Origin: Chara braunii
Lineage: Eukaryota > Streptophyta > Charophyceae > Charales > Characeae
Length of the DNA: 59,623 bases
NCBI GenBank assembly: GCA_003427395.1
Contig: BFEA01000124.1
Location: 4,014-63,636 of the forward strand
Reading direction: 5' to 3'
How positions within the stretch are numbered: the stretch's first letter is position 1; each line of letters opens with the position of its first letter. Below the pieces are notes generated by a model that made no database searches, was not told the DNA's origin, and saw only the letters and a program-made list of their open reading frames with translations. The position numbers and the translations under genes were made by a program. Positions 18,901-31,400 of the stretch are shown here, piece after piece.

Positions 18901-21900
18901 CTAANCTTATAGAGCGGTCCAACCCTCCACTCAAACCGCAGCCCCGGGTCTCCCCAAACTTATGGGGACTTCTCGGCCACCAGAGCAATCGGGCTACCTA
19001 ACCTTATAGAGCGGCCTGATCGCTTTATGCAAAACCAAAATAAACAGAGCGTCGGGCTTCCCCAAACTTATGGGGACCTCCCAGCCCTAACGACCCAATC
19101 AAACTGCACACAATACTGCCTTCCTCCGAATCTCCCTCCAGATGCAACCCCTTCTCTGATACGAGTCTGCTTTCACACAATCAACAAACTGAAGCGGAGG
19201 TTGCACATACATTCCTTTACTTAGTCTGAATTCAAGTCCTGAAAGTCAAACCAAAACCTAATACAGGGTTCACGCCATACACTCAGTCAACCATAGAAAG
19301 GTGTACAAATAGGGGTTATAACTATGTTTATAGAGGGAGTCAGGGAATTACCACTCAGTTCCCTGCCCCCAAGACTCCTCCTGAGTCCCGGCAGAGCTCC
19401 CGCAAACCGTGGGGCGAACCTCCCACAAAGGCCTTGGCACGGGTTACTGGTTACAAGCCCGCCTGCCGCCTTCCTCTCCAAATCAGTGGACTAGACTTAG
19501 ACTGAGAAGGATAGACAGAGGGGATTTCAGACTTTCAGATCCTAGAAGAGATGCACTCAGACTCCCAGGAGAGGGCCTTTTTAAATTTTCAGCGCCTAAG
19601 GGCCCCGCAATGTCGGCCGGAACGCAGCCGTAGCTTGGTAAAAACAGAAGTCAACTGTCGGGGTCACTCCCTGACGAGCTCCTAGTTCGCAATAACAACC
19701 CCTCTTATTACCACTTAGTCACTCCCCCAGACTGTAGTCACTATGCGCCCCCTCCCCCATGCTCAAGTAGGCATACAACATTTGTCCTCCGGTATCGTGC
19801 GCCTAGGAACCGGTGCTCAGCCACCTGCGCGGTCTGCAATCTGCAGCACAGCGCCCACCATGCAGTCTGCGGTCTCCCCTCCCTTCAATTTCCTCAGCCT
19901 CTCACTTCGTTTTCCCTGCGTCCTAGCTACTTTGACCTCTGTCGGGCCTCGACTGGGTGCTCTTTGTATTTGCTAGCGAGAAGAAATGCCAGGCATCTTT
20001 GCAGCACAATGGCGCAGTGCAACTGAGGTCCGACAACCACCCACAAAGGCAAAATCCACCGTATGGGCGACTACGGTATTGGAAAGGAAGCTGAGCCATA
20101 CAATAAGGGCAAGTGACGAGGCAGGGGCCACCATGATTAACGCCTCGCCCCAGCAGCAACATACGGATTACCGTGATACCACGGTAAGTCTGACCGTAGA
20201 ACGCACAACTCATCCCTACAAACTCAGAGGTGACGTGGCGAGCTGGTTTATAATTCTGAGACAGTCTCGCTCCATATGCCCAGTTCGTTTGCTGGGTCGC
20301 GAGGTCACTGTTTTCTCCTCTCAGATGCTGACCTCCTTTCTGTCACACTTTCTTCTGCCTCCTTTCAGACTTCTCTCGTTCTCTTATTAAGCTCTGCCTC
20401 TATCCGACCGTACTTACAGCCAGATTCAACTTGCTCGTAATGATCACTGACTTAAAACAGGTAGGTCCCACCCCTCCCCCTATAAATGAACAGATACATT
20501 CCAGTTGTGAGATCTCCCCCATGCGCAGCCTATTGTATCAACGCAGACTATTCCACTTACCTACAGACAAAGCTGATGCCTCCATCATACTCCCATCACC
20601 CAAAACCCCCTGTTTCACTTCCCCTCATCCGATCCTATTAAGAATCGAGCGAGGTATCGCTCCTTTCCTCCCTGTCGTAGCCACCCCCCACTATCTCTCC
20701 GCGCAATCGTTTTTCCATTTAACTTCTATCCCACAGGCCCAGTTTCAAAACTGACATCGTCATTGGGGTCGCCCCCTTTGAAAACCTCCATCCTGCACCT
20801 TATCCCGGTCGAATCCATCGAGGATCGAGCAGGATGATTTGAGCGGGATTTAAGATTTTTCACTTCTACCTTCTCTTCCTCCAGTCACTGACCACGCATG
20901 ACTTTTTCTGCCTAACTCTTACCTTACTAACTCCTTACTAATTCCGAGCTCATATTTGGGTTCGCTGGCTTTGAAAACCCCAGTCTAGTCTTTCTCCGCC
21001 CTTGATCCTATCATGAATCCAGTAACACCTTGATCCCTCGTTTCCACCATCTACTCTATCCGCTATAGCTCAACGCACTAATTTTTCTACTAACCTCCTT
21101 TTCTACTAACTTAGGGCCAAAACTAACATCACGACCATGCTCGCCCGGGGCAAGAACCCTGAAATCGCGTCCTCCCTCACTCAAAACCGTCGAGGAACGA
21201 GGGAGGTAGGCATCTTCCATCCCACCACGACTCCCTCTCTCCATCGCCATGTCCGCCCGCCTGTATTCTGCACGGCTTCATAGCCAGGTTCAGCCCCGCT
21301 GCCCCACTTCGCTGCCTGGCGCTCAACCCTAAAGTCCACCAGTCTAGCGCCCGTCGTCTGTTTCGCTGTGGCCGGTAAGCACCCGACTCCGGGCGTACTC
21401 ACACAGCGGTGGCAATCTAGCAAAAATCTCCTGAATTTTCTTTCCCATGTTTGCTGAAATAGTGCCCCGCCCGCTGTTGCTCCTTGCTGCCTGGCCGAGC
21501 CCACCGCCCGCTGCCTCTCCCCGCCCGTCATCTTCGACTCGTGGCGCATGAACCCCGCGTAGAACCCCGTCCGGGTGCATTCCCTTTCACGACGCCCATA
21601 TCTCGTGCCTCTGGCTGGCTCCGCCCCCCCTTCTCTGTAGCGCAATGCCGCCCTGCCAGCGGTCCTCCTGCTCCTACCCAGTACCGCTCGCCCAGCCTCG
21701 CCTTAGCGCCGTCGTTCTTCCGCCTTGCTTTGCTCCGCTGCCACCTACGCAGCATCCGACCACAGCGGCCCGCAATGCCCAACACAGTTCAATCAAACTG
21801 TATGTGGGCAACAACCTAAAAGTGGCCGACTACCGGATGGCCAGCTGGTTCCGTTGCCAGCCCGGCTAGAGCCTTCCCTTGTCCGGCTCCACTCCGACCG

Positions 21901-22162
21901 AGCCCATCACCACCTCGGGCCTGTAACGGCCAAGACCCCCCCTTTTACTCTGACAGCTGGCCGTGAAACTAAGGTCTCGGCCTGCTGCAAAAATTAGCAT
22001 ATGCCCTTGTTGAGCCGGCCATATGCGGCCTTCGACGGTAGTAATCAATAGTCAAATGGGAATTTTGAATCCACGGTGCTCGTCTCGCCGCAGTCAATTC
22101 GTGGTTGGCGGACGACCACAAAGATAGTAAAATACTTAGAAAACCTTAACCGCCATAGGACA
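15727..22162 (-). repeat. LTR, left copy (3' LTR in element orientation)
   Basis: Paired with 28458-33879. Differences include an extra block at about 16313-17182 and an extra ~130 bp at 19915-20050. Single unresolved bases occur at 18776, 18793 and 18905. Homology to a partial LTR at 51530-51823 shows the true LTR may extend to 22779, where both end in CCGACA, giving about 7.05 kb. Reading frames inside are short and repeat the same non-coding DNA in both copies, so none is annotated. Confidence 0.8.
16313..17182 (+). mobile_element. About 870-bp block present in only one LTR; possible solo LTR
   Basis: Between the shared CACACACACGTCAA (16310) and AGCCTTTAGG (17187) the left LTR carries 870 bp that the right LTR lacks. 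On the plus strand it has a TATA-like ACTTATAAATATATATAAG near 16859 and, downstream, AATAAA (17105) and CAATAAAG (17140), the layout of a retroviral-type LTR. A clean target duplication is not visible, so a deletion from the other LTR remains possible. Confidence 0.4.
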
Positions 22163-22439
22163 ACAGACGGGAAAAAGAAAATACTAACACTGTCTCGACG
22201 GAGCCATCGGCAACCAAAGGGGGTAGCCCCGCCGGGCCCTCAACCCCATTTGCGCCTTCGCGCTACTCCGATATTTTTGCGCTGTCGCCGCTCGGCCTCG
22301 ATCCTTAAACTCCTTCGACGAAAATCGGACGCCGTAACCGTAAATGCTAAACCCAAGTTTGGGTTTGGGTTTCCGATAGACACCCAAATGGACGGTCACC
22401 GCGCGACGCGCGGGCCTACTGAAAATACTTCAAAGCCTT

Positions 22440-22779
22440 CTCACCATCGAAGCCGTCCTCCGCTCGTACGCATAGGTCGTAAGCACTCGCACCAATCAAG
22501 AGACAAAAATCTTTTTAATTCTAATTTAGATCAGGAATAAATAAAAGGATAAACTTTTGATTGGCGATCACGCTGGCCTTTCAATCAGCAGTAGATAAAA
22601 TCACGCGCGCCCCAAGCCTGCGCGCCCACACACTCTCTATTCTAGTTAACCATTCAATGAACGTAAATCACAAACGCGGCCGCGCCTAGCGTGGTATACT
22701 TAAACTTTTAAACCAAACTATTTTTTGTCGCTTGCAAAAAAACAGGGTGGATACCCTTGTAAGGATGTTCGCCCCGACA
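22440..22779. repeat. LTR-like segment shared with 51530-51823
   Basis: Shares AATCTTTTTAAT..., GGTATACTTAAACTTTTAAACC, TTTGTCGCTTGCAAAA and GATACCCTTGTAAGG with the distant fragment; both stop at CCGACA. On the minus strand that boundary reads TGTCGG, a plausible LTR start. 22185-22400 also has weaker similarity to 34470-34690. Confidence 0.6.
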
Positions 22780-25063
22780 GCTTATCGAACCATAATGAGC
22801 GACGTCCCCGTCGCTTCGCCAAATCAGAAGCTATAAATCCATTTGCACTCCAAGTGCTGACGAAAGAGGACCCCATCCGATTAGCCGACAGACATAGGGT
22901 AGAGGCCTCCACCAAACCATGCCTCCACAAGTATATGCTGCCAGGTTTCTAACCCGGGCCCTGATTGCCCAGACACTAGAACGCTGAAAGTATAAGTTAC
23001 AAATACCTTCCCAATTGTCCCCCCCCCCCGGTCCTAGACAACCTTCGGCTTCTCGTTGGGTGTCCCTAGTCCTGGCCAAAACTAGGGACGCGGGCCTTAA
23101 TCGAGACCTTTGAAAGCACTCTCGCCTACCTTATCAGAAAATCTCTCGCAATACACATACGTATATATGTACACATAATATCCACTCACCTCTTTCTGCA
23201 GTCTAGTACACAAAGGCTAGGTCTCCGTCTCGGCCCACCATAGCCTAGCTGATCGGACGAGGACTACGGCCCACCTCGTTGTTATTTTAGCGGCAGTACC
23301 CTCGTTGGTTACGCAATGATAGGTTTTCTCCTGATAAACATTCAATCAGGATTTTCCAAAACCCCAATTTTCACTGTCCCACAAAGTAATTTCCTTGACG
23401 CGGGCAACTCCCCTTAAACTCTTACTCCGCGGTCCCTCAACTAGGTTGCGCCGGCTAGCAGCCATCCACTGGGGTTACGCCTAAGAGGTACTAACCTTTA
23501 CCGTTTAACTTGGTATTCCTCAATGTCCCAGAATTAGCACAAGTGGTTAGACGGAGCATCGCAAAACAAAATCACGAGCCCACTCCGCGATTACGTAGGG
23601 GTCTGAAGGCATTTACCAGCTCTCCCACAAAACGCATGGCATCCTTCGCACGCTCACGAACAAAATCACCGCTAGGTCCACAAGGCCGTGACCCCTGACT
23701 TGATCAGAGTCAGCAACCACCCATCCTGAGACATCTCTCGCCCTGCACTCATTGCGACCTTCTCAAACATTCCAAGCAAAACGTGGCACTTTTCGTCAGA
23801 CTTTATCACCCATCAGACCGCTTACCATGCCACAAATCAATTTACTCACCTTTGAAGGTGAGTCTTCCAACAATAAAACCATCGCCTTCTCCAAAAATCC
23901 GAGGAGGTCTCATCACAACACACAACATCCCCGTCTCCAAAAATCAAGGGGGTCTTATCATAGAACAAAACATCACTGAGAAACTTTCTTATGGGTCCTT
24001 ATCACAACTTAAGCAATCAACAACCGGCATGGTAAAGCACCCGAGTCTCAAAGACTCATAAATCTTCTAAAAACTCTCACAACTTCTCACAAACGCACCG
24101 CACTTCCTCCCCTTATACTCTGCCCCATCAGCTGCCCGTGAGCAGGCCGCACGAGTATACCGAGGAGTAGGCAGCTTTATATGTCACCCATTCACACATC
24201 TTTCACAGAAAGCCAACATTCATCAGGATAAAACCATACAAGTGAGAGTGATAGTGATCGTCACAAAAACCAAGCCTCATAGGGTCTCAACTCAATATGT
24301 ACACCAAGATAAAATGTCTCTCTAAAAAACAACATAGGTACCCAGCCTTCACGTCCCACTCTGCTGAGTAACCCATGTCTCGAACACACGAGTACCTCAG
24401 AGTATACCCAAACATACACAAAAGCTCAAATCACCCAAATCTATCCCAGTCGTACACGCCAACATATCACACATCTGGACACAACCACCTAACTCACACC
24501 AAAAGAGGGAACAAATGATTCGTCCAGTACTACAGTCTGCGTACGTACAAATAGACAAGCTAGTCGTTACTACACCTAGGTATACACATATCTAACTCAG
24601 TCTCTATATACAAAAAACTTTGATCCTACTGACATATAGGCGAACCAGTCCCCACTCACTCATTGCCCCTCCTGGTTTCGCCTATATGGCTGAGCTATCG
24701 GCAGCCTAAGTTATTTTACCGGACCAATATTGCGAAACCCCTCCCCGGATCTAACTTATACACATACACACATCAAAGTATATGTCTATCCTTACTTGCA
24801 TAATAGGCAACTAGCCTTTACCAATTAGTACGGGGTTAGGGTCACGCAACGGTTGGCCTGCTACTCCAGTTTCCAGATCAATACATGTACAACTACGCTT
24901 CACCAACAACGAATCCAATGATCTGAAGCAGACGATTAACAGAAACTTCCCAACTCAAGGGTTAGGGTGAATCCCCATTACACCCTACTATACTTTCTCT
25001 GCCCTGGTCGTCTCATCTACGCTCTCCAAACCCTTGATCACCGGGCTCACTCTAATAATCATC
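22780..25063. other. Internal region of the giant LTR element, no gene found
   Basis: No ORF on either strand above about 90 codons has protein-like character. If pol had been present in this minus-strand element it should lie here, between gag and the 3' LTR, so the absence supports a non-autonomous element. A complete deletion or heavy decay is the alternative. Confidence 0.55.
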
Positions 25064-25423
25064 TTATTCAGCACCATTTTGCCCCTTTCTTCTTTGAGCC
25101 CCACTTATGGTTTCGTTGGTCCCCATCACGACCTTCGGAGCCTTGCCTGTCATTCCCACGACCTCTATTGCCGCGTCCACCATCTCCACGGCCCGTATTG
25201 CCACGCCCACCAGCTCCATGGCCCGTATTGCCACGTCTGCCATCTCCTCGGCCCGTATGGCCACGACTGCCTGTCTTTGGCCCTTTTCACTTGTCATACT
25301 GTCCTGCGAAACTTGCTGTATTGGTGGCCGCAACAGTCTGGCAGGTTGGATTTGGACTGGCGGGGGCCCACGGGGCATCATGTTCATCAAAGGGCCCATA
25401 TAATTACTTTGTGCCCATGGCAT
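25064..25423 (-). pseudogene. Gag C-terminal remnant with RG-rich tandem repeats
   Basis: Plus-strand 25150-25265 carries a 30-bp tandem repeat, about four units. On the minus strand one frame of it encodes a glycine-arginine repeat with consensus RGNTGRGDGG, ending in a Lys-rich tail and a stop near 25072; a different frame is open over the preceding Pro/Gln segment (GPPPVQIQPARLLRPP). RG-rich tails occur as nucleic-acid-binding parts of some Gag proteins. The frame change between the two parts indicates decay or an assembly indel. It lies in order downstream of the capsid-like ORF. Confidence 0.5.
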
Positions 25424-25737
25424 ATAAGATTATATGCCGGCTACAAGTTCATTCGGTAACACGGCGCCAACTGCCCATGCAAAGCTTGCTCGACCGGAGG
25501 AGGCCCCCTTGGTCTTGCCTCGCCTTCCCACTCTTGCGGGTAACCGTTACTTGCCACGAGCTCTGCCCTCTTCGGGTACCTTGATCGCCCTGAGCGAGGT
25601 TCCTTGCCTTTCGTTGCGCCTTTGTCAACTTAAGAGGTTCGTGCTCCTCCTTTATCTCATCCTCCCTCTTGCCTTTGTCCCTCGCCTGAACACTGACTCA
25701 CCTCTTTGGGGTTCCTATCGAGAGGGGTGACTCTTGG

Positions 25738-26256
25738 TCATCCCTCTCTACTCCTCTTCCACCCTGGCTTACTTGGGGAACCTTCCGAAATCTTCCGCTT
25801 GCCTTTCCTGGTCTTTTCCAGCCGTGCTAACCTCTCTTCCAATACCCCTACTTGTCTTTGTAAACCACCTAAATCTGCCTGCGATGGTGCGCCCGCAACT
25901 GGTGGCCCAGAGCATTTCCCACATTGACCTTCTATTCCCTCTTCTGGGAATCTCGCCCTTAAGGAACTCTCCAACTCATCCCACGTTTTCACCTTCTGCT
26001 TGAGGGTATACACCTCCTCACTTAATCTTTCACAAACGAACAAAGGGAACATGCACCACATCGCTTTCTTGTCCCACATCTTCATAAGGCAAAAATCCTG
26101 AAAACCCCGCAGAAAGCTAGACAAGTTCCTTCCTTGGGACAACAGGGCCCGGAGGTCTGGGGGCATTGACTCTTGCAACGCTTCGTGCAGCAGTACCTTC
26201 ATGAGACATGAATTCCTCCAGAGCAAGATCTTGGCGAAGCCGCTTTCTTCCACCAT
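25738..26256 (-). CDS. Gag capsid-like protein (Retrotrans_gag type), 172 aa remnant
   Basis: The segment FLRGFQDFCLMKMWDKKAMW...FPLFVCERLSEEVYTLKQ...TWDELESSLRARF (about 48-105) has the spacing of the Ty3/gypsy capsid domain: a Phe-Leu helix, a central Trp, FPLFV, and the conserved TW-EL--L--RF block. A leucine-heptad stretch follows (LGGLQRQVGVLEERLARLEK, about 129-148), probably a short coiled coil, then a basic tail (KTRKGKRK). It sits about 2.2 kb downstream of the primer site on the same strand, as gag should. It starts mid-protein relative to family length, and the upstream ORF 26479-27198 probably encodes the N-terminal part. Confidence 0.7.
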   Translation of the reverse strand: MVEESGFAKILLWRNSCLMKVLLHEALQESMPPDLRALLSQGRNLSSFLRGFQDFCLMKMWDKKAMWCMFPLFVCERLSEEVYTLKQKVKTWDELESSLRARFPEEGIEGQCGKCSGPPVAGAPSQADLGGLQRQVGVLEERLARLEKTRKGKRKISEGSPSKPGWKRSREG

Positions 26257-26478
26257 GATGCTGACAGCAGCCTGATACGCATAGCGGGCAATAGATCATT
26301 AAAAAGTGATTCAAGTAAGCTCAGGCATACAAAGGCAAACTGCTAACACTTAAATCGCGTTGTCTACCTTTTTACTCATGCAATCGAGCCCCAACCCCTA
26401 GTTAGCCTGACGCTTACGTTTATAACTATGGTAATGGGTAGAGAGGCGACCACATCCAAGTCAGAAGAATCGCATTCC

Positions 26479-27198
26479 CTATCGGCTCACTACTGCCCGA
26501 ATCTCCTCCCGGTCTTCGCCCCCCTCATCTGGATCGTGAGTACTGGCATATACATCAACTATACTGACCATGTTCTTAATCCACTGACTAGGGGGCGAAA
26601 ACTTCAGGTCTAAATACAAACCATGTATCATTTCGTATGTATAGCGCTCGTATTCCCATCCTCGCGCCATCAAAGCCGCTTCAGCTGCCGCCTCTACCCT
26701 CGCCTGCCCACCAAAACTCTTCTCTACGAGGAATCCAGGCAGGACGACCCGTAGTGGAGCCGATGAGAGCGCGAACTCTCCCACACACTTGACTTCTATG
26801 TGGGTTAGTACTTGCTCTTCTTCATCAAGGGACACTTCCCTCGCCCATTTAGCTGCAGCTGCCTCAGCTACCCTCAAAGGTCTAACAAGTAGTCTTTCAT
26901 GCCCAAGCGCCAACTCTATCCCATGCTTGATCCAAAAGGTGGCAAAGGTGTACAGGGTTACCCTTAGAATTGCGCATTCCCGCTCATCATCAAACCCTGA
27001 CTCGATCCAGACAAAGATGCTCGTGCCCATCGACATGCCCCACCATGAAGAGATATACTCTCCTGCTCTGACCCGCCTGGGTAAAGACACCTCGAGCCCT
27101 CCTTCTTTCTCAATTGGCCTGAGCATACGCGGGGCTTCCCGTGCATTAGGCATCATGAGTTGCCTTTGCTTTGTCTGGGTTCTGTCCATCACAAACAA
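26479..27198 (-). CDS. Putative Gag N-terminal region, 239 aa
   Basis: First sizeable minus-strand ORF after the primer site of the giant LTR element. It has no low-complexity bias and contains mixed helical segments (LRVAEAAAAKWAREVSLDEEE, RVEAAAEAALMARGWEYERY). I do not recognise a domain. Position between primer site and the capsid-like ORF suggests Gag matrix/N-terminus or an element-specific extra ORF. The stop at 26479 and the new ORF at 26256 are in different registers, so either decay, a frameshift or two ORFs. Confidence 0.5.
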   Translation of the reverse strand: MFVMDRTQTKQRQLMMPNAREAPRMLRPIEKEGGLEVSLPRRVRAGEYISSWWGMSMGTSIFVWIESGFDDERECAILRVTLYTFATFWIKHGIELALGHERLLVRPLRVAEAAAAKWAREVSLDEEEQVLTHIEVKCVGEFALSSAPLRVVLPGFLVEKSFGGQARVEAAAEAALMARGWEYERYTYEMIHGLYLDLKFSPPSQWIKNMVSIVDVYASTHDPDEGGEDREEIRAVVSR

Positions 27199-28437
27199 AC
27201 GTCCAGCATGTGCCTTCCGTTATTAACCTGACAACCCCTACCCCTCTTGGAAGAGCGATCCAGCCATATAGACTTAATGGTCAACCATGAGCCAAATGCT
27301 AGACTGGAGGCATTCATATAAACTTCTACAGACTGATAAGATCTCAAATATACTCCCAATAAAATAACCCACACGAAAATACTCCTGAAAGGGATATCTA
27401 CTTAAACCTAGAACTCCACATAATTAGGCGTAAACTAGGCTTACAAGGTCCGACATCCATAGATGAGTCTAATATACAACTCAAAGTAACATTCTCAAAG
27501 CAAAAGGTCTCAAGTCTTTAGCTTCCTAAGTGGATGGTCCAAGCCTGAAACGGTTCGTGCGACGGTCTAACATCAATGACAACTCATTGCCCCCATTAAG
27601 GGTAAGTAGAATAGCCCAAGTGTTAGCTCCCTCACTGCTACTCCGACTGCCTCTAGGATCAGATACCCTCCTTTAACAGGCGTCATGCAAGTCTACTACT
27701 TCCCGTAGTCCTTTCCTTTGGGGCCTTACCACGGTGCTCATTGCATCTCTTTACTGCCTTATACGCCTAATTTCCAACATACCATGCGGGGCAAGCCTCA
27801 TATTTCTATGGCTATACAACTCGAGCAACTGCTCAGAACCCAAATTCTAGGATCCCAATTCATACTCATACAGACTCTCAATATCCCTAGCCTAACTCTC
27901 CTCGAAGTCCCTTGACGACTTCTAACATAGTACTAGGCTTCTTTTACTCATTCCATGCCTCGCCCTAAAGCCAAAGTGCTATATTGCACCCTTGACTGCT
28001 CGGGTAACTTCCCTTAGCCATAATGGGTACCTTACACGGCTAGCTCCCACGACCACCATACTTTGCTTTGTTGATACCTCCTCATCCTACCTTAGTTGTA
28101 TCAAACATGCAAATCATCGCCTAAACCCATCAACTATCAGGGTTAAAAGAGGTATCCACTCCAACCACCGTCATACTAGTCAAACTACGCAAGTGCATAA
28201 TCGAAGTACGTGCGAGCATAGTCAACGTACGTGGGCGCATAGTCAAAGTTTATCCCTTTCGCGCCACCCTTGCCGCACCGAACAGATCCAACTCGCACAA
28301 TCACCCCTCACCTGGTCTCTATCCAATACCAACAATCGACTAACCATGAAAACAAAGAGAAAATTCTTAATCTGCATACTTCTCACATTCCAATGCCCGT
28401 ATGTCGTTCCACCATGGACAACGGTAGGCAACCATTA
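27199..28437. other. 5' leader of the giant LTR element, no gene found
   Basis: About 1.2 kb between the first gag ATG and the primer site. 28190-28250 has three degenerate copies of CATAGTCAAAGTACGTG-like sequence. Long leaders are common in large plant gypsy elements. Confidence 0.5.
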
Positions 28438-28455
28438 TCCCCGGCAACGGCATTA
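28438..28455 (-). promoter_or_regulatory. Primer-binding site complementary to tRNA-Asp, decayed
   Basis: On the minus strand TAATGCCGTTGCCGGGGA; the plant tRNA-Asp 3' end predicts TGGCGCCGTTGCCGGGGA. Three differences, all transitions (G to A twice, C to T), of the sort expected from cytosine deamination. It lies 2 bases from the LTR end (TGTCGAG at 28458), as a primer site should. Confidence 0.75.
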
Positions 28456-28457
28456 TC

Positions 28458-31400
28458 TGTCGAGCGCATCGGTCCGGCACCACATGAGGCAGCGCGAGAC
28501 CCTCCCGGCCGCGTCACGCAGGAGTCGGTTTCAAATCCTTCGTCACGAATATACGTGGAGCTTCCTTAGGCCACTTCGGCCGAGTGCGCCAGCCATACCT
28601 CTCGCGAGCCCCTACGACAGGATAGGGCCTACGCGAGGCACAACTTACCTCCACCTTATGGGAGTTGTCACCTCCCTTTGGTGGGCGTATCCCCGCCGAG
28701 CTACCAGTCCATAGTACGAAAGCTGATCAGTTGCAATCGTAGAGGTGGACCAGCCGAGGGCATTTCTCGTTCGTTGTAGCATAGGGGGTACGCGCGGTAA
28801 TACATCTATCGGACCCGCAAGTGAACCCACATCTTGGGGGGCTGAAGTCCCGAGCGCAGCTCGTCGTCGGTCGACTAGGACGCATCCCACATACCACGTG
28901 CACACCACTCTACGAACACAAAAATAAAACACACTCACACACACACATCAAGCCTTTAGGTAGAGTGACATGAGTGGATTGGAGTTGAATCGTAAACCGA
29001 CGAATCGGCAACCGACCTGTTATCAATGATAACAGTAGATGGTCCTTGTAGGATTAAGCTGAAACTAGTCTAAGTCCTGAATCGAATGTCCAGGAAAGGC
29101 CTGTACCATAGGAGAGGTCAATGCCCCAGCTAAATCATCAGCATATGGGGGATGAACCTCCATAGCACATTCTCACCCAAACCGCCAACTAAGTCTAAGC
29201 CTACCTCTACACCAATGTCCAAACAAAGGTAGATTAATGGCAGAATCTCCCCTATTCAGGGTGGACCGCCAACATCGCCACCTGTCAAAATGTAGTCTAT
29301 CTCCTTCAAACTAGGAAAATTTCGGCAGCGCTTCCCGTAGGAAAAGTGCCTTTTCAGAATTTATATCAACCTCAATATGAAAATACGAATAGTCTTTGAC
29401 TTTCCAAAGTCCAATTTTGTCTATCTCCTTGAATTAGCAAAAATTTGGGCAGCACCCCCTTTAGAAAAGGAGACTTTCCAGATTTTTACTAAGCCATATA
29501 TGAACTTAGACAAGTTGGACCTTTGAAATGTCAAAATTTAACTAACTCATCGGATTTGCAGAAATTTTGGCAGCGCTTCCCGTAGAGAAAGTAGCTTACC
29601 AAAATTTATATGAAGCCAAGTATAACAAAAGATCCCAGAAAGTGCGAGAATTAGTCTAAGTGAAATAAAGTTAGCTTAGAAAATGCCGGAATTGAAGCTA
29701 ACTCCTATCGCTCTAGCACGTGGCGAGCGACTAAAGCGACTACCTATCAACTGAAACTCAGACCAAGTAGCAGCTTCACTCAGTCACATGCACGCCAAAC
29801 CACGAAGGTAAGTACTCTCACCATCTCACGTCAACTTAGCAGACAATAGTTCATAATCTTTCAATGCTTTAACCCTTTACACCCAGTTTACATAAGGCAT
29901 AGGTCAGGCCACCTGAACTTACAGAGCGCGCCCTACTTAGCCAGGCCTAAAGTCAGATCACCTAAACTGATAGAGCGTATCTGACTTAGCCAAATATACA
30001 CAAAACAAAGGGCACAACTACTTCTCTCGTCTTTGGGCATACGATTAGACCATTCTAGTCGTCCTGAACTGTTTAAGTAGCCAAGTTGTATATATCTCTC
30101 TGAACTTTAATCTTCAAGGTGGGCGTAGGAATGAGCCATACATCTTAGAAACAATGTTCAGCCGGCCCAAGTTACCTTCCATTATATTCTTAATTGTACT
30201 CTCTTCAATTTATGATAAGCTATAGCCAGACCATCCAATCTTATGGAACCCGTGTCTGATTAGCCTGTTTTTAATAGGGTAATAATAACGTATAGCCAAA
30301 TTATAACCTTGGGTTCCAGCATGCGCGAGGCGTTGAGCCAGACCCCTGAACTTACATAAGGATCTAACTCTCTGCCAGATTCATTTCTCCTTGAACCATC
30401 ATGTGTGTGGCATTGAGTCAACCCCCCTGAACTTACAGAAGGGTTTGCCCTTTGCCAAAGATTACCCCCTCAAAATAAAAGCAGGAAGAGACTGAGCCGC
30501 CTGAACTTACAAAACAGCTCGGCCCCCTCGTTCAGAAACAAAGAAACTTAGAAAAACCCAAGAAACAAGGCAACTGAGGGTACCTAAACTTATAGAGCGC
30601 CCTGAGGTCCTGAAACTCAAACACAATCAAACCCTCGCAAGTCAGAGCAGTCAGGCCACCTAAGCTTATAGAGCGGTCCAACCCTCCACTCAAACCGCAG
30701 CCCCGGGTCTGTCTCTTATACACATCTAGATGTGTATAAGAGACAGGTCCTGACTTTCCATACAGTTCACAGCACTGGGTCTCCCCAAACTTATGGGGAC
30801 ATCCCAACCTCCAGAGTATTCAGGCTACCTAACCTTATAGAGCGGCCTGATCGCTTTATGCAAAACCAAAATAAACAGAGCGTCGGGCTTCCCCAAACTT
30901 ATGGGGACCTCCCAGCCCTAACGACCCAATCAAACTGCATACAATACTGCCTTCCTCCGAATCTCCCTCCAGATGCAACCCCTTCTCTGATACGAGTCTG
31001 CTTTCACACAATCAACAAACTGAAGCGGAGGTTGCACATACATTCTTTTACTTAGTCTGAATTCAAGTCCTGAAAGTCAAACCAAAACCTAATACAGGGT
31101 TCACGCCATACACTCAGTCAACCATAGAAAGATGTACAAATAGGGGTTATAACTATGTTTATAGAGGGAGTCAGGGAATTACCACTCAGTTCCCTACCTC
31201 CATGACTCCTCCTGAGTCCCGGCAGAGCTCCCGCAAACGGTGGGGCGAACCTCCCACAAAGGCCTTGGCACGGGTTACTGGTTACAAGCCCGCCTGCCGC
31301 CTTCCTCTCGAAATCAGTGGACTAGACTTAGACTGAGAAGGATAGACAGTGGGGATTTCAGACTCTCATATCCCAGAAGAGATGCACTCAGACTCCCAGG

